In this document: positions 48,711-61,700 of the stretch, piece by piece | How positions within the stretch are numbered: the stretch's first letter is position 1 | Layout: the number at the start of each line of letters is the position of its first letter | Source of the DNA: Spinacia oleracea | Lineage: Eukaryota > Streptophyta > Magnoliopsida > Caryophyllales > Amaranthaceae | Length of the DNA: 64,000 bases | Assembly (NCBI RefSeq): GCF_020520425.1 | Contig: NC_079491.1 | Coordinates: 30,495,449 to 30,559,448, forward strand | Direction: 5' to 3' | Position numbers and translations under genes: made by a program | Notes under the pieces: model-generated | The model's input: only the letters and a program-made list of their open reading frames with translations | The model's database searches: none | Told to the model about the DNA's origin: nothing

Positions 48711-49708
48711 AAAAAAATCACAGTCTGCTACACCATCCCTCATACCCGCTGCAAAATTGCGTTCTCCTTCACTTCTTTTTCTTCTCTTCGGCAAGATTTT
48801 GGTTCCAATTAGGCTTCATTCAACAATCGAAACTTCATTAAGGTAATTTATTTGTTTTCTCTAAAACCCTAGTCTAGATTTCGAAATATGAATTTTCGAT
48901 TCCGTAATATATCTTCTGCAAATTATTGATTGCTTGATCTCTATACTATGCAATTTGACCTACAAATTGGGTTTTATTTATGAAATTAGGTTTATTTATT
49001 AATTATATCGTATTTAATAAGGGTCTGTTCATTTTGTTATGCTAATACGGACTCTTTAGTAGTTGAATTGGGTTTAAGGGTCTGTTCATTTTATTATTCG
49101 AGTAGTTGAATTGGGTTTAGTTGAATAGGGTTTAAGGATCTGTTCATTTTATTATTCGAGTACTTTTAGTAGTTGAATTGGGTTTTTTCATATGCTAATG
49201 GGGACTTTTTGTGCTTCATTTTATCATATCAATTTTTGTTTTGTTTTGAGAGATTCCATTGTGGTAATTGAATATTAGTCGACATTTATTTTGCAAGATT
49301 GCATTCTCTTTTGTCTCTAATGTCGTGATTCCATTGTGGTAAATGAAGCAGTATGTAATGCTCTAATTTGTATTTAGGTGTAAAAATATTATCCCGACAG
49401 TTGTGATTCATGTGTCTACTATATTATTATCGGAGCCATGATCTCTTAGACAACCATGTATAATGAAAATTTAATGTAAGCATGAGTATTTCTTAAAAGA
49501 ATATAAGATTGCAAGTATTACTCATGAAAGTAGTGTACCTTATACTATGGCAGAATAAGTTTGATAGTCCCTTCAAGTCGATCCTTGAGTAATACTTTAA
49601 AATAACAAGCATGTTCTGCACTTATGTCAATAGAGTAAAAAAATTAAACATTAATGGTTGACCTTATTTTTTGAAGGTAATCACAAACTAATACGGAGTA
49701 ATTTATTG
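48711..49708. other. AT-rich spacer before the broken gene
   Basis: T-rich sequence with short local repeats (GGGTCTGTTCATTTTATTAT and AGTTGAATTGGGTTT recur between 49020 and 49190). It could hold the 5' UTR of the gene at 49709, but no clear promoter was found. Confidence 0.4.
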
Positions 49709-50426
49709 ATGGATCTGAATTTGACTCCTACAAAACAACATCCCTACAAGAGTACGGAAAATATTAGCAATGAGGTAACTTTATCCGATATATGTATTGT
49801 TGAATTGTTATGTTATTTCTTTATCTATAGTTCTATACTTTGTCCAAGGTTATTCTATGTAATCAAACTTTATTTTCATGCAGTTAAAGGATGCATTTGT
49901 ATCTGAGAGAGAAATTTTAACGCCTTGTCAATGTAGTCATTCTAATAGTCCCATGTCATTAAACAAGTTTGATGTGATGATTAATTCAATGAAAAACATC
50001 GAAAGTATGGTGGTTAGTATAAATAGTAACTTTGAAAAAAAATTGGCCATATTTACAATGAGTAATGTTAAGGATTCATTAAAGGTTCAAGATCGTAGCA
50101 AGACAAAAGACGATTTAGAAAAAATATTAGTGACAGAGGAAGGTGTAGATCTTGGATCATTAACGGACGAAATTTTGATACCTAATACGTCAAAGGAAAA
50201 ATGTAAAAGTCCAGCTAAGAAATCTTGTAATTCTCCATTTATCAATTATTATCCTACCAACTCAAGTGCTAAAAGAAAACTTGACCTAAGTGGTGAAAAC
50301 AACAAAAAACCCCCCACTAATGGCCCTCCGGAGCTTCCAAGTGAGGTAATTAATTTTCATTATAGTGAACAACAATTTCCTAGTCAATTTAGTTACATTA
50401 AAGGAAGTTCCTGTAAAAGAAATAAA

Positions 50427-50695
50427 CACTAGTGGAAAATGACTCATTTGCATCGCACATTTAAGGTCATTTGCGTCGCACATTGTGCGACGCAAAAGGT
50501 CGCGACGCAAATAACTCTCATTTGCCACGCACATTAGCTTAATGTGCGTGGCAAATGACTTTTCAGCATGGTGCTGAAAAGTCATTTGCCACGCACATTA
50601 AGCTAATGTGCGTGGCAAATGACCTTTTGGCGCCAAAAAAATTAGCCATTTGCGTCGCACATTAACTAATGTGCGACGCAAATGACTTTGAATTT
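50427..50695. repeat. Left subterminal repeat array of the CACTA element
   Basis: Repeated CATTTGCGTCGCACATT and CATTTGCCACGCACATTA words in direct and inverted orientation form several perfect hairpins, for example around 50520-50625. In CACTA elements such motifs are the binding sites for the TnpA-type protein. Confidence 0.85.
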
Positions 50696-50705
50696 TGTAA
50701 AAAAA

Positions 50706-50728
50706 ATAGGTTTCATTTTAATATATAC

Positions 50729-50797
<69 letters not shown>

Positions 50798-50807
50798 TGA
50801 AACCTAT
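50706..50807. repeat. AT-rich perfect inverted repeat
   Basis: ATAGGTTTCATTTTAATATA at the left is exactly inverted at the right, separated by a TA-dinucleotide run. The whole could fold into one long hairpin. The ORF read through it (poly Tyr/Ile) is an artefact. Confidence 0.85.
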
Positions 50808-51089
50808 TATATAGTAAAATGGACAACTCATATTATTAAATAGAACAATAATTAGGCTAAAATCAGTGTAGTATCGAGCAACGTCCCAACAATCAAGGCC
50901 AAGGCATAGCAAGTGATGAGATCGAACGAAAAGCAAAAGACTGACTGTGATGCAAACAACATCAATTAGGCTAAAATCAGGTCTATTTAGCTACGAAAGC
51001 TGCTAAACCCCAAAAAAACACAATTTCTGATATTTCTCTCTCTTCTTCCCATGAACAATCAACCCAAAAAACATGCAATTATCCGAAAA

Positions 51090-51932
51090 TCAACTTGGGA
51101 AAATCAAACTTTTCAAAATTCTCCTGATACACTCTATTGAGCATACAATACCTTTGGCCTAACAGACCATAATATCTGAGATATGTCCTCTCCTGGCTGC
51201 AGCACTCCAATAATATTATATTCAACTCCATCTGCAGTGACAATTTCAGATGAGTTTCACATAATAACCAATTACAAACAGCAAAAACAATAAAATCAGC
51301 ATAAAGAAAATATCAGTGCTACACAAACAAATAAAACCGGCATAAAGGCAAAGAAATAATTAAATTTTACTGACAATCTTAAGAACTACAACTAAAGGGA
51401 GATTACAGAAAAATACAAAACTGCATAAACAAATTAACATGCATCATTGACGTTATGAACAGCAAAAGGTATACATCAGAGCCATGGTAGGATAATAACT
51501 GAAGGATTGCCTAGTATTTCTAAAAGAGTTCAAAAATATTCAGATTAAATTTACACAGAACATGTAAAACATTGAAAGGGTGCAAAGAAAAGGATCTCCC
51601 AAACTATCAGAGAAACAATTTTCAGATCAAGCCCCTTTTGCACAGTCTGATGCACTTCAAGAACAGAATTTAAGGCAATAAGAAAAGCTGTTAGAGAAAT
51701 CCAAAAGAGAAGAATTGCTCTACCTCTTGCCCAGGCTCAAGTTTGATTTTCAGCAATTTGTGGCCAACTTCTTCAAAATCTACACTGGACATAATTGTTA
51801 AATATATAGTTCTTCGGAGATTTATAAGGTTGGTTTCTGTTTCATCTTTTATCTGCATTTGCTGCTCTTCATCGTCTTCGTCGTCTTCATCATCGTCCTC
51901 ATCATCATCATTTGGTCTACTCCGGGCTACAA
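51090..51932 (-). pseudogene. Captured fragment of CWC22 (spliceosome factor) inside the CACTA element
   Basis: Two exons are recognisable. 51724-51932 encodes an acidic Asp/Glu stretch followed by [20 protein letters not shown] and [19 protein letters not shown]. 51090-51231 encodes MELNIILLECCSQERTYLRY, then YGLLGQRYCMLNRVYQENFE. These are consecutive in CWC22, spanning the linker and MA3-domain start after the MIF4G domain. The intron between keeps GTAGAG and CAG sites, so genomic DNA rather than cDNA was captured. The homology stops near 51090. CWC22 recruits eIF4A3 to spliceosomes; this fragment lacks MIF4G and most of MA3 and cannot do that. Confidence 0.82.
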
Positions 51933-53584
51933 CTGCAACCAAACAAAACCAATGAATAACAAGCTGTGGGATTGCCTATTAAGCAATATTTACAATATAA
52001 AATATCAAGAATATATACGCCATATGGGCTTGAAGGAAAAACAGAAGCCATAATACAGTTTACCAAATCAGGGGAGAATCGAAAGAAACTTCCATTGCCA
52101 ACCAAATACTGCAGATATTATTAAGAAATAGAAGTATGAAGTCTGAAATAAACAGCACAACTACTGCACAAGTCTCTTATTTGGTAATAAGGGATTCTAA
52201 ACGTAAGTAATTAATACCATCGTCTATAAGATTTGAATTTTTCATAACAAATTTTATCTCCAAATCCTCAAACTTGTTCATCATCACAAAATCACAAGGT
52301 GAATTGGACAAAATCATAGCGAACAGAAACGGAACGCCTGAAAATCTGTAAGAGTTTATGGGACTACAACCAACACAACGACATTCAAACCGACAAATAG
52401 AATTGCATATCAGCTTTGTGAAATCCTCATAAAGCACGAACCTTTGTGAGGATTGCATATCAACAAACAGCCTACTTGATCAACGATCATAACACCAACT
52501 GCATACTCATCAAAAATCAAACCAAATTCTAACACAAACCTTTTGGCGAAGCAACTGCATAATCATCAAAACAAAACCAAAATCTAACACGAACAGAAAT
52601 TCAATCAAACCTTAATCATTCAGCGACCGAATTAAACAAATAGCCTTCCAATTAGAAATTATCAACCAATCAGAAACCTTGTACAGCAGTAGAAGAATAT
52701 AAATATGAAATTCGGCGATAATACTTCAAACCCCTAATTCAAAATTGATTAAAACCCTTAATTCCTCAGCAATTGATTAATATCCTCCATCTTAAAAATT
52801 GCGCAAATATTACACCAATCAATCGGAAAGAAGCCAAGAAAAGCAGCAACAATCAATAAACCAGCCTATAAATTTGGAGAATTCGAACTTCAGAAATACA
52901 ATCAAACCCTAATAATTTAGCAATCGTAATAATCAAACAGCCCTCCGATCAGAAATTAAACCCTAGATTCAAGAAGGCATAATAAATCAATTAATGAGTA
53001 GCCGGCGTTAAGAAAAGGGTTTACTGGTTACCTGAGGAGCGTTGTCAAAGAGGTCCTCTGGTGTAGAACTACAGAAAGCGACAAACTCCCGCCATTGTTG
53101 ATGTTGTTGTTATGGCGGTGTAACCCGGGACCAATTCGGTATGAGTCGACTCAACAGAATCCCCCCAAAACTCAGCCCCACTTCCACCGCACCCAAGATG
53201 AGTCGCCGCCGAGTCATCCACCTCAGAGCCAGAGTTTGCAGAGAACGCGGCTTGAAATCCGGCTGAAGACGTCATCGCTTTCAGATCTGGGTTTGCCTCC
53301 TTCGTATTCGCTAAGCTTGAATTTTAAAACAAATTTGAGAGATTGGGATGATTTGGTGAGAGAAGACTTTGAAGGGAAAGCTCGAATCTGATTCTGAAGG
53401 AGAGACAGAGAAGCTTTGGACTTTCAACAAGGAGATTTGGAAAATACGAGAGAGAAAGACTGAAAGAGTTGTACAGGGGAGGAAGGAAATGTATGAGAGA
53501 GAAAGGGAATAGGAGCAGGTAGACTGCGTCGCACCAAATTAAAAATAAAAGGAAAAGGTTATAATTAAATTTGAGAAATTTCCG
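51933..53584. other. Unassigned interior of the CACTA element
   Basis: AT-rich from 51933 to 53080, possibly further captured intron or leader sequence. A more GC-balanced block at 53060-53400 is open on both strands (53069-53275 minus, 53095-53391 plus) and may be a second captured gene piece. I cannot assign it. Confidence 0.35.
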
Positions 53585-53831
53585 AAATTTTTTTAACTCA
53601 TTGCGTCGCAGATTTACTAATCTGCGATGCAAATGAGGTAATATTTTGCGTCGTATTATTACTAATCTGCGACGCAAATGACTCTAAAAACATCTTAGAG
53701 TCATTTGCGTCGCAGATTAGTAATTCTGCGACGCAAATGACTAATTTTAATGCTTAGAACTGTCAATTGAGTCACATGTTTAAATGTGCGAGGCAAATGT
53801 GGTGATGCAAATGAATGTTTTTCCACTAGTG
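53585..53831. repeat. Right subterminal repeat array of the CACTA element
   Basis: TTTGCGTCGCAGATT words in both orientations form hairpins (for example 53660-53742), mirroring the left array but with AGATTAGTAAT spacers instead of ACATTA. Ends at the TAGTG terminus. Confidence 0.85.
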
Positions 53832-54840
53832 AAAGGACGCAAAACTGACTAGTTGTCCAAAGAACAACAATAAAGACTCTCAAAAGGAACGGAGTGTGAA
53901 GTCAAATGTTGCCCATCCAAGTCCTAATGATGATGAGCCGAAGTCAAATGTCCCCAACCCAAGTCCTAATAATAATCAGAAGTCAAGTATCCCCCCATCT
54001 AAGTCCTAATGATGATCCAAAGTCAAAGAATATGTTGCCAATAAAGAAAGCACGAACGCAAAAGAAGACCACACTGGTATGTATGTATATTTTTTTCTTC
54101 TTTATTTCAATTATTTTTGTTGCTTGCTTTAAATTAGTAACTTTAATTATAATGTATAAAACCAGAGAGAAAGCAACCATGATAAGAAAGAAAAATATGA
54201 ATCAACGGTTAAAGGTTTCTCAAAAGAAGAGGTAGGAACACTATCAAATTTATCATTAAAATAATTTTTTATATTTTTCTATATATTACCATAATCTATT
54301 ACTTATAACTTACAGCATATGAAGTGCGATGGGAAGATAGATTTTTCAATTCAAGATATTCTTCTACGTGCTTCTATTAAAAAAAAAGGTGCAAATCATT
54401 TAACAATGTATATTTTTTTATTAACAAATATGATAATTTGTTCATGATTTTATGAGTTATATTTTGTTTAAGTAGGAAAAACGTAAAGTATGTGAAACAC
54501 TATCAAAAATCACCAAGGAAAATTATCATGTTCCTGATACATACAAGCAATATTTGTCTTTCTTGACACCAGAAGAGCGTACAATTTGTGTTAGAATAGC
54601 TAAGTGGAAGGAAAAAACTAATATTTTCTATGACACACCATCAAATTTTTTGGAAGTCGGAGTTGTTTTGTGTGTTTTTCCAGGGAAATGGCTAAAATGA
54701 ATGGTATATGAACAAAAGTCTTTTCTTCTTATTTTAACGGATTTAGTAGTCAATTTTCAGTTGAGTTTTTATTTTTTGTAAAATGAATAAGAATGCATTT
54801 TTTCCCTCCAGTTCATTGATATATATATGTACGATTTGTA

Positions 54841-56299
54841 TGTTAGGTTATGACAAATATAAAACATATATTTCATGCGAAAAAACCATAAAGCCAAGAA
54901 TCCAAATTAATTGTCACATAGTCAATTAGCATAATCTAGGATACATACATGTGACACGTGCCTTCCCTAGCTCCTCCCGAATCGAACAAGAACAAGTTTA
55001 GGACTCCAAGTGTCGTCCCTCCGTAGATAGTCCACAGCATGTTCGGATCCGCCTTAGATTCAATTAACTAGAATTTAGCCTAAGGTTTTATGTTATTCGT
55101 ACGTACTTAATTATTTGGCAAATTATTAAGCTTAGTTTAACCTTAAATCTATATGAATACTTGAGAATATGATGTATATAAATTGTGCTTTCCATAACCT
55201 ATTTATAGGGTAGGATTATCGGAACTAGAAGCCTACTAGGATTCAATTTATCTAATTTAATTAGAATTAGACTTAAATTAAATATTTTGATTTTAGTGTT
55301 TAGCTTAACAACTAACTCTAGTAGTTTTAGGAAAATAATCTAACCGGAAAAATCCTAAGAAACCAAGGATTCGAGGCTTGCACGAACCACACACGAGCAA
55401 CCCACGAGGGGCGCTGCTGTGCGCGCGCGGAGCTCGGCCCAGTAAGCAGCCACACGGCCCACAGCGTGGGCGCTGCTGGCCTTGCCTTGCTCGGCTGGGC
55501 CTGGCCTTGCCTTGCGCTTGGCTGGGCCTGCCTTGCTAGGCGGGCTGCTGCTGTTGTGTTTCCATCGCGCGGGCTTCGCTAGGCGCGGGCCTAGCTTCGT
55601 GCTGGGCCTTGCGTCTAGCAAGCCCGTCTGATGTTTATTTCGTACGTCGCGCTTCCGATTTATTTTCCAATTCCGGAATTCATTTCCGATTCGAATAATA
55701 TTTAATATTTCCGATTCCGATTCCGAAATTAATTTCCGTTTCGAATAAATATTTAATATTTCCGATTCCGGAATTTATTTCCGATTCCAATAATATTTCC
55801 GATTCCGACAATATTTCCGTTTCCGGTAATATTTCCGATTCCAGCAATATTTCCATTTCCGATAATATTTTCCGATACGTACCATGTTTCTGTTTTCGGC
55901 AACGTCTACGACTTGGATAATATTTATATTTCCGATACGATCCATATTTTCGTTTTCGGCAATATCATCGTTTCCGGAGTATTCATAATTTGCCTTTTGA
56001 CGATTTCAGCTCCCACTGGAACCAAGATCCGTCGATTCTGAATATCCATAAATGGAGTATTTAATTCACTTAAATACTTTATCCATTCACGTACTATTTG
56101 TGTGACCTTACGGATTCAGTCAAGAGTAAGCTGTGGATTTAATATTATTAATTCCACTTGAACTGAAGCGGCCTCTAGCTAGGCATACAGTTCACTTGAT
56201 CTCACTGAATTATTAACTTGTATAATTAATTAATACTGAACCGCATTTATTAGACTTAGCATTGAATGCATACTTGGACCAAGGGAATTATTTCCTTCA
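54841..56299 (-). repeat. 3' LTR of Copia copy C (1459 bp)
   Basis: Starts TGTTAGGTTATGAC and ends CCTTCA. The TATA motif is CTATAAATAGG on the - strand (55198-55208), the closest of the four LTRs to the plant consensus. GC-rich island is about 55370-55630 and the TTCCG array about 55655-55990. A Pro/Ala/Arg-rich - frame at 55355-55621 is the GC island and not a gene. Confidence 0.9.
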
Positions 56300-58451
56300 A
56301 TCTCCCACTTGTCCTTAGGGACAAGTGTGCATTGCCTAATTCCTTTGTCGCTTGATGCTTGCTCATGAACATAAGGTAAGAGTTGTCATGCTTATTATGT
56401 CCAGAGGTATTTCTCGGTTTCAAAGTTCAACTGATCAAATAAACAGATAACCATAGCCTATGATTCATCTGAGCACGACCGCATTTTACAGTTTCTAGCT
56501 CTCCGAGTGGCCTTGTACAACTTTCAGCATCTCATCCCGATTTATGGGAGGACAATCTCAATCTTGCGATCTTGAGATTAGACTTCGTTTGATAGGTGAT
56601 TACCTGAGCGTTTCCGTTATAGCCTCCTTTTATGGTGCGACGGTTGACAACGTCAAAGTAACCAGTTCTCAAACAAGTAATCTCAAATCACTCAGGTATT
56701 GAGGATTAGTGTCTAATAATTTTAATGAAATTTACTTATGACAGATTTTCATCTCTTACAGTAAAGTTTTATAGGTCTGTCCGATACTAGTCTTCTCAAA
56801 GTAAGTATCTATGCAAATGATTGCGACATTGCCATGTCCACATATTTCAAGAAACAGAACTACTAGTCATCTTGCATTCTAGTCGTCTAGTGTTTTCTAT
56901 GCGTCCACCTTTATAGAAAACTCCGACCAGGGACCTTTTTCAACTTTTGACATTCAAGTTCACTTGCTAGACATTTCTTAGTCACAGGACTGGTCCTGAC
57001 AGTCTATCTTGAATATTTCGTCAAATTGAAGGGACTCATCATTTAATACTAAACCAAGATTAAATGGAATATGAAAATACATTTCATATATGATAAATGT
57101 TCAACTCCAATGTTTTACAACCATGGGCCTCTAACCCATCTTTAAAACAGTTCATGGATTTCAAAGCTATGCTTGATTTCCAGTGCTACAATGTGAGTGT
57201 TGCTTCTTACTTGTTGCATAGGTTTAGTTATCATGCTTTTCCAATCTTAATATCCCTTTCATCGAATGTCTTTCGAGATAGGATGATAAGATCTTTTGAG
57301 TTTATTTATTATGTGATCTAGTCTTTCTTACTTATATAGTGGTTCTACGCATTTTGCAATGAAGAACCATTAAGTCAACAGACATGTGATCTACCCAAGT
57401 TCAGTGAAGAACTCTTTACGTAAACAACTCTGTTTCATTGCTTCTTAGGCAATAAGTATTTTTACTTCAACTGTATAGGTTGCTAGTGATGCTTTTGTTT
57501 GGATTTGCTTATCCAAGCAGTTCATGGATATGTGGAAGACTTTCCAGCTGTATCTTAGAACATAGAAATTAATATTTAATTTCCCGCGCAACAAATCATG
57601 GTCTCCAATCCATGTTGCCATTTCAAAACACGATGCTCTATAGCTCGTCCTTGCCAATGGTTAACTCCAAAGGGATCTTGCTTGATCCTTTGCTAGTGTT
57701 TATGCGTGTAGCATCAATTATTTAGCATATCTTCATTTCCTTGAATCAAGAACTAATCTTATGTACCTTTTCAAGTACCATAAGTTTTTCTTGATCTCAA
57801 TCTAGTTGATCTTTACTTAGATCAATTAGAGATTGGTATATGTTCGTCATGCCTAAAGTCATACGATACGTTTTTGGCGATCCTTATATTATATAATACA
57901 TGATAAATTCTTTTGCACAATAATTCCCAATTGAATTCTATTCATGTTTAGCTCATCTAGTTTCAGTAGATACTAAATCCAGCTAAATTCTTTGACATAT
58001 AATATAGGTTAAGAACCTCATTTAGACTCTTTGATGTTTAACTTAGTAAATGCTTATACATAGTTCAAACATCTATTACTTAGATTTATTCATATGGGTC
58101 GAATATCTCCAATGGAGTCTTTCGTGTTTGATTTAGTAAATGCCATTACTTAATCTAAAACAATATTATAAGATCTTTGTAAATAGATCTTAATACCCAG
58201 TATGTACTAAGTTTCTCCTTGGTCCATCATTGAATGATTTCAAATCTAAGTCATTAGCATTTGAATGTTATTTCACAACAGAGAGATATGTGTATGATAC
58301 ACATAGGACCAAATTAAGTTTTTACGTACTCCCACTAAACTTCTTATACATCTATAAGAATCATGTACATTTTATGAAACTAAAATACTTATTAGTTTCA
58401 CTACAATACATTTCCAATTCTCAATTGCTTGCTTAAATCTGTACTTAGATT

Positions 58452-58778
58452 TCATAAGCTAGCTTTCCTTTTCAAGTATTTATTTGGATCCACAAATCCT
58501 ATGACATACCATGTACATAGTTTCTTCCAACATTTGATTGAGGAAGATGTTTTGTTATCCAATTGCCATATGTACCAATATGCAATCATTGCTTGAATTA
58601 TAGACTTGAGCATTAAGATTATGCATGAGGTTTCAACACAATCAACGCCATGAATTTGCTTGTAACCTTTAGCAACTAATCTAGCTTTGTGTGTGAACAC
58701 AATTCCATGTTTGATGGTTTTTATCCTTAAAACCAATTTGCAACCAATAGGTGTTAACCTATTCTTGCAAATCAACAA
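58452..58778 (-). pseudogene. Copia reverse transcriptase relic, copy C
   Basis: A 108-codon frame with LTPIGCKLVLRIKTIKHG, HKARLVAKGYKQIHGVD and IWQLDNKTSSS. These correspond to the start of the Copia reverse-transcriptase domain (usual forms KPIGCKW, KARLVAKG, QMDVKTAF). The catalytic YVDD box and the rest are not recognisable. This is the main evidence that the family is Ty1/copia and transcribed on the - strand. Confidence 0.8.
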
Positions 58779-61700
58779 ATTTTCAATTATGTCATCAAAA
58801 CATTGGTTATGTTTTATGGCCTTTAACCATCTAAAACATTTGAGTCTACATATGGCCTCTAACCATTTTAGGGAATCTGGTTTTCATCATAGCTTTCTTA
58901 CAGGTCACAAACTCATTAATCTACATGATAATAGTTTGACTGCAAGTTGTAGGTTTCTTCACTATCTAATAGAAGAATCTTATGGCTTCGGTGACCTGAA
59001 CTCCATGTTTCTTCACTATCTAATAGAAGAATCTCATAGTTTCAGTGACTTAAACTCTATGCCTACTTGGGTATAGAACAACAAACAATAGAATATCAAT
59101 AGCCACTTGAAAGTCCTTTGAATATTTCGTTCTCCTTGAAGCACTTGTAAAGTCTTCTAAGAGATGTCTATTCTTTAAAGCCACTTCTAAAGTCCTTAAA
59201 GAATAAGTGTTCGGGTTTTCTGAAGAACTTCTAAAAGCTTCCGAAACGTACGTTTATGTTTGTTGTTCGCCTCGAATAGTTTTGAGGTCTATTTTCTCCC
59301 ACTTGTCATTTTGGAAACTACTCTCCAAAAGGACATTATTTCGAGCAAACAAAAATTATGTTCTCAAAAATTCGTGGTAGAAACAATACCTTTGTGTCTC
59401 ATTTAAATAAATCACAATGAAACATATATCTATTCTTGGGCCTTAGTTTGTCGAATAACAAACACTAAGCTCCCACTGTGTTTAACAACTCTTTAGATAT
59501 ATATTATGAAAAGATATTCTGAAATTACTTTTCAATAGCTTTGACGAATTTGGTTTAGTTTGGTGGTAGTTGAGCATTTTGTTTTAGAAATTATAGGAAA
59601 AGTCTTTATGATTCATCATTGATCGATTCAAGTACTAATTGACTTCGATCATTCCAACGTAGATATGTCATATCTTATGGAGCTAGATCGTGAAATTACA
59701 ACACACAATTATTGATGATCATTCTTGACTTAAGTAATCATCAACATGATCTAACCTAGATCTTTATGATTTCTTGCCAAGTGGATTTTATACTTCTGAA
59801 TCTTTGAACTAGCCAAACAGATTCAAACTTATATCACATTGAGTAAATAAACCAATATTAACTCAAATCCAGGTGATATATTAAAGTCATAAAATATTTC
59901 TTTAGCTTTGAACTCTATTGTCTAGGCGTTCTAACAATAGTTCATATCTTTTGTTACTTTCAACAAGTAAGACTTGCTTGTCTTGAATTGATCTAGAAAT
60001 TAATCAACTTTCAAAATTCCATTAAAATAGAGCTTTTGAAGGTTAACTTGTTGACATGGTCTAAGCAACAATGCCAAAGATTAGTGGAACTCAAATCAAG
60101 AGATTGATATGAACCTAGTAAAGTTATTATTGTTAAAGAGTTGTTTGTTTTAATCAAGCATATTGACTTAACCCGTAAATGACCATTTCATTCAAATAAC
60201 AAACAAACATTGTTTTTGTCTTTCTTGAATGTGAGTCTTTCCGTGTTTGAAAACAGAAATTTAGGTATGCTGATTATGGAACAAAATAGCCATTAAGTTC
60301 CAGCCTTTGAAAGGACTTAAAACAAACTAGATGACCCTACAACTAATGTAGCAATGCCATGCTTCATTTCCCACTTGTAGGCCATTAGTGTAGCCTGGAT
60401 TCCATTGTTTGAGTTATTACCGAAGTAAGAACCTCAAACGGTATATGATACCAAGGAAGTTTGATTGCTAGGTCACTTCTCTTTAAACACAAACTTATAG
60501 GTAGAAACGGAATTGTAAGTTCCTTTCACTTGTTCCTTGTTTTCCTATTTCTTGTACCCTTTCTTATAGTCTTAAGAATTGAATTCTTTAGTGTTGACTT
60601 TTATACTTTGTTAGACATGTTTAATGTTACTCCAATAAGGTTCTTACCATTTAATTTATGTTGAATGTTTTGCTTCAACTAGATGATCTTACCAGAAGCT
60701 TCTAAAGTTCTCTAAGCATCGATCTATTTGAATGTCTAGGGACTAGACACATTCGAGAATTAAATGGACAAAGATATTAGGTTGTTAACCATTTGTAAAG
60801 CTGAGCGTTTAAACTCAATGCTTTATGATCTCAAAACTACATTGTATTTTGAATTCACAAGCACCAATTGGTTTGCCATTCGACTTTCATACTCGAAAAC
60901 AACCATAAAAGTTGCTAAAAGAAACGTACATTTTAAATTGTCACTTTCTCTCATCTCCGTGAATCGTTCTTGGATTTACTACCAATCGAGGAAATTTACT
61001 GTTACCTTTCTAAAAGGATTTACTGCAGTGCAAGATATTTAATTATAAACAATAATTAAAACATACATTGAAGCATGCAAAGTCTAAACATTTATCATGA
61101 GTAATAACTTGGAAATTAAAGCAATCATGCAATTTAAACAAGTCATTAGCATTTTATTCGAGTTTATTGTTCCGGCAGGTGTGAATAAAATGAATCTAAG
61201 ATCCTAAAATCATCGAAGAATTAAGCACATTATGTATTTAGACTCAATTCTAAAATATTTTAGGTAAGCAAATCCTTTGCTAATAGTCTAGAGACTACTC
61301 TTGGTTGATAGGTACGTCTAAGAACTTATTAGGTAAACCTATCCCGTTTGCTACGACATAAAAGGACTCCTTACTTATATCGTTGAGTTTCACCAAAACT
61401 AACGTGTACTCACAATTATTTGTGTACCTTACCCCTTTAGGATCAATAAGTAGCACCTCGCTATGGCGGAAAACTATTACTAAGATTGATGTAAAGGTTA
61501 TCCAAGTAAGTGTTATTTTGGCATGGCACCTTTTAACTCAATTTAGGTATGTTTGGAACTTAAGGCTCTTACTATGTTCGTTAGATTTTAAGTGAACTAA
61601 AATCCTTAATCATGCAACATAATCAAGCCACAATCTCATGCATAATTAAGACATATTTAAAGCAATAAAGAACGTAAAGCATGCATAAGATATAAATGTG

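Larger units (their letters stand above)
50427..53831. mobile_element. CACTA (CMC/En-Spm) transposon, non-autonomous, 3405 bp
   Basis: Ends are CACTAGTGGAAAA at the left and its exact inverse TTTTCCACTAGTG at the right, flanked by a 3-bp duplication AAA (50424-50426 and 53832-53834). All are diagnostic of CACTA elements. Both ends carry clusters of CATTTGCGTCGCA-type subterminal motifs, many arranged as inverted pairs. There is no transposase (TnpD-like) frame, so it would depend on another element. The interior contains a captured piece of the CWC22 gene on the - strand and other unassigned sequence. Confidence 0.92.
49709..54700 (+). pseudogene. Unrecognised plant gene interrupted by a CACTA element
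   Basis: Apparent exons are 49709-49774 (22 codons from ATG), 49884-50345 (open to 50426), about 53832-54009, an exon ending at the GTATGT donor near 54077, about 54317-54390 and 54476-54700. The last encodes SLSFLTPEERT-like text: KQYLSFLTPEERTICVRIAK, then NIFYDTPSNFLEVGVVL. The middle part has a 13-residue repeat (KSNVAHPSPNDDE, then KSNVPNPSPNNNQ), whose third unit is shifted by one base into a stop. The frame after the transposon does not join the frame before it. I do not recognise the family. The C-terminal piece is reminiscent of plant proteins that carry Ulp1-like protease domains, but no such domain is present. Confidence 0.45.

Noticed and set aside
50718..50936. Frame ending in Tyr/Ile repeats
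   Set aside because: Translation of a TA-dinucleotide run.
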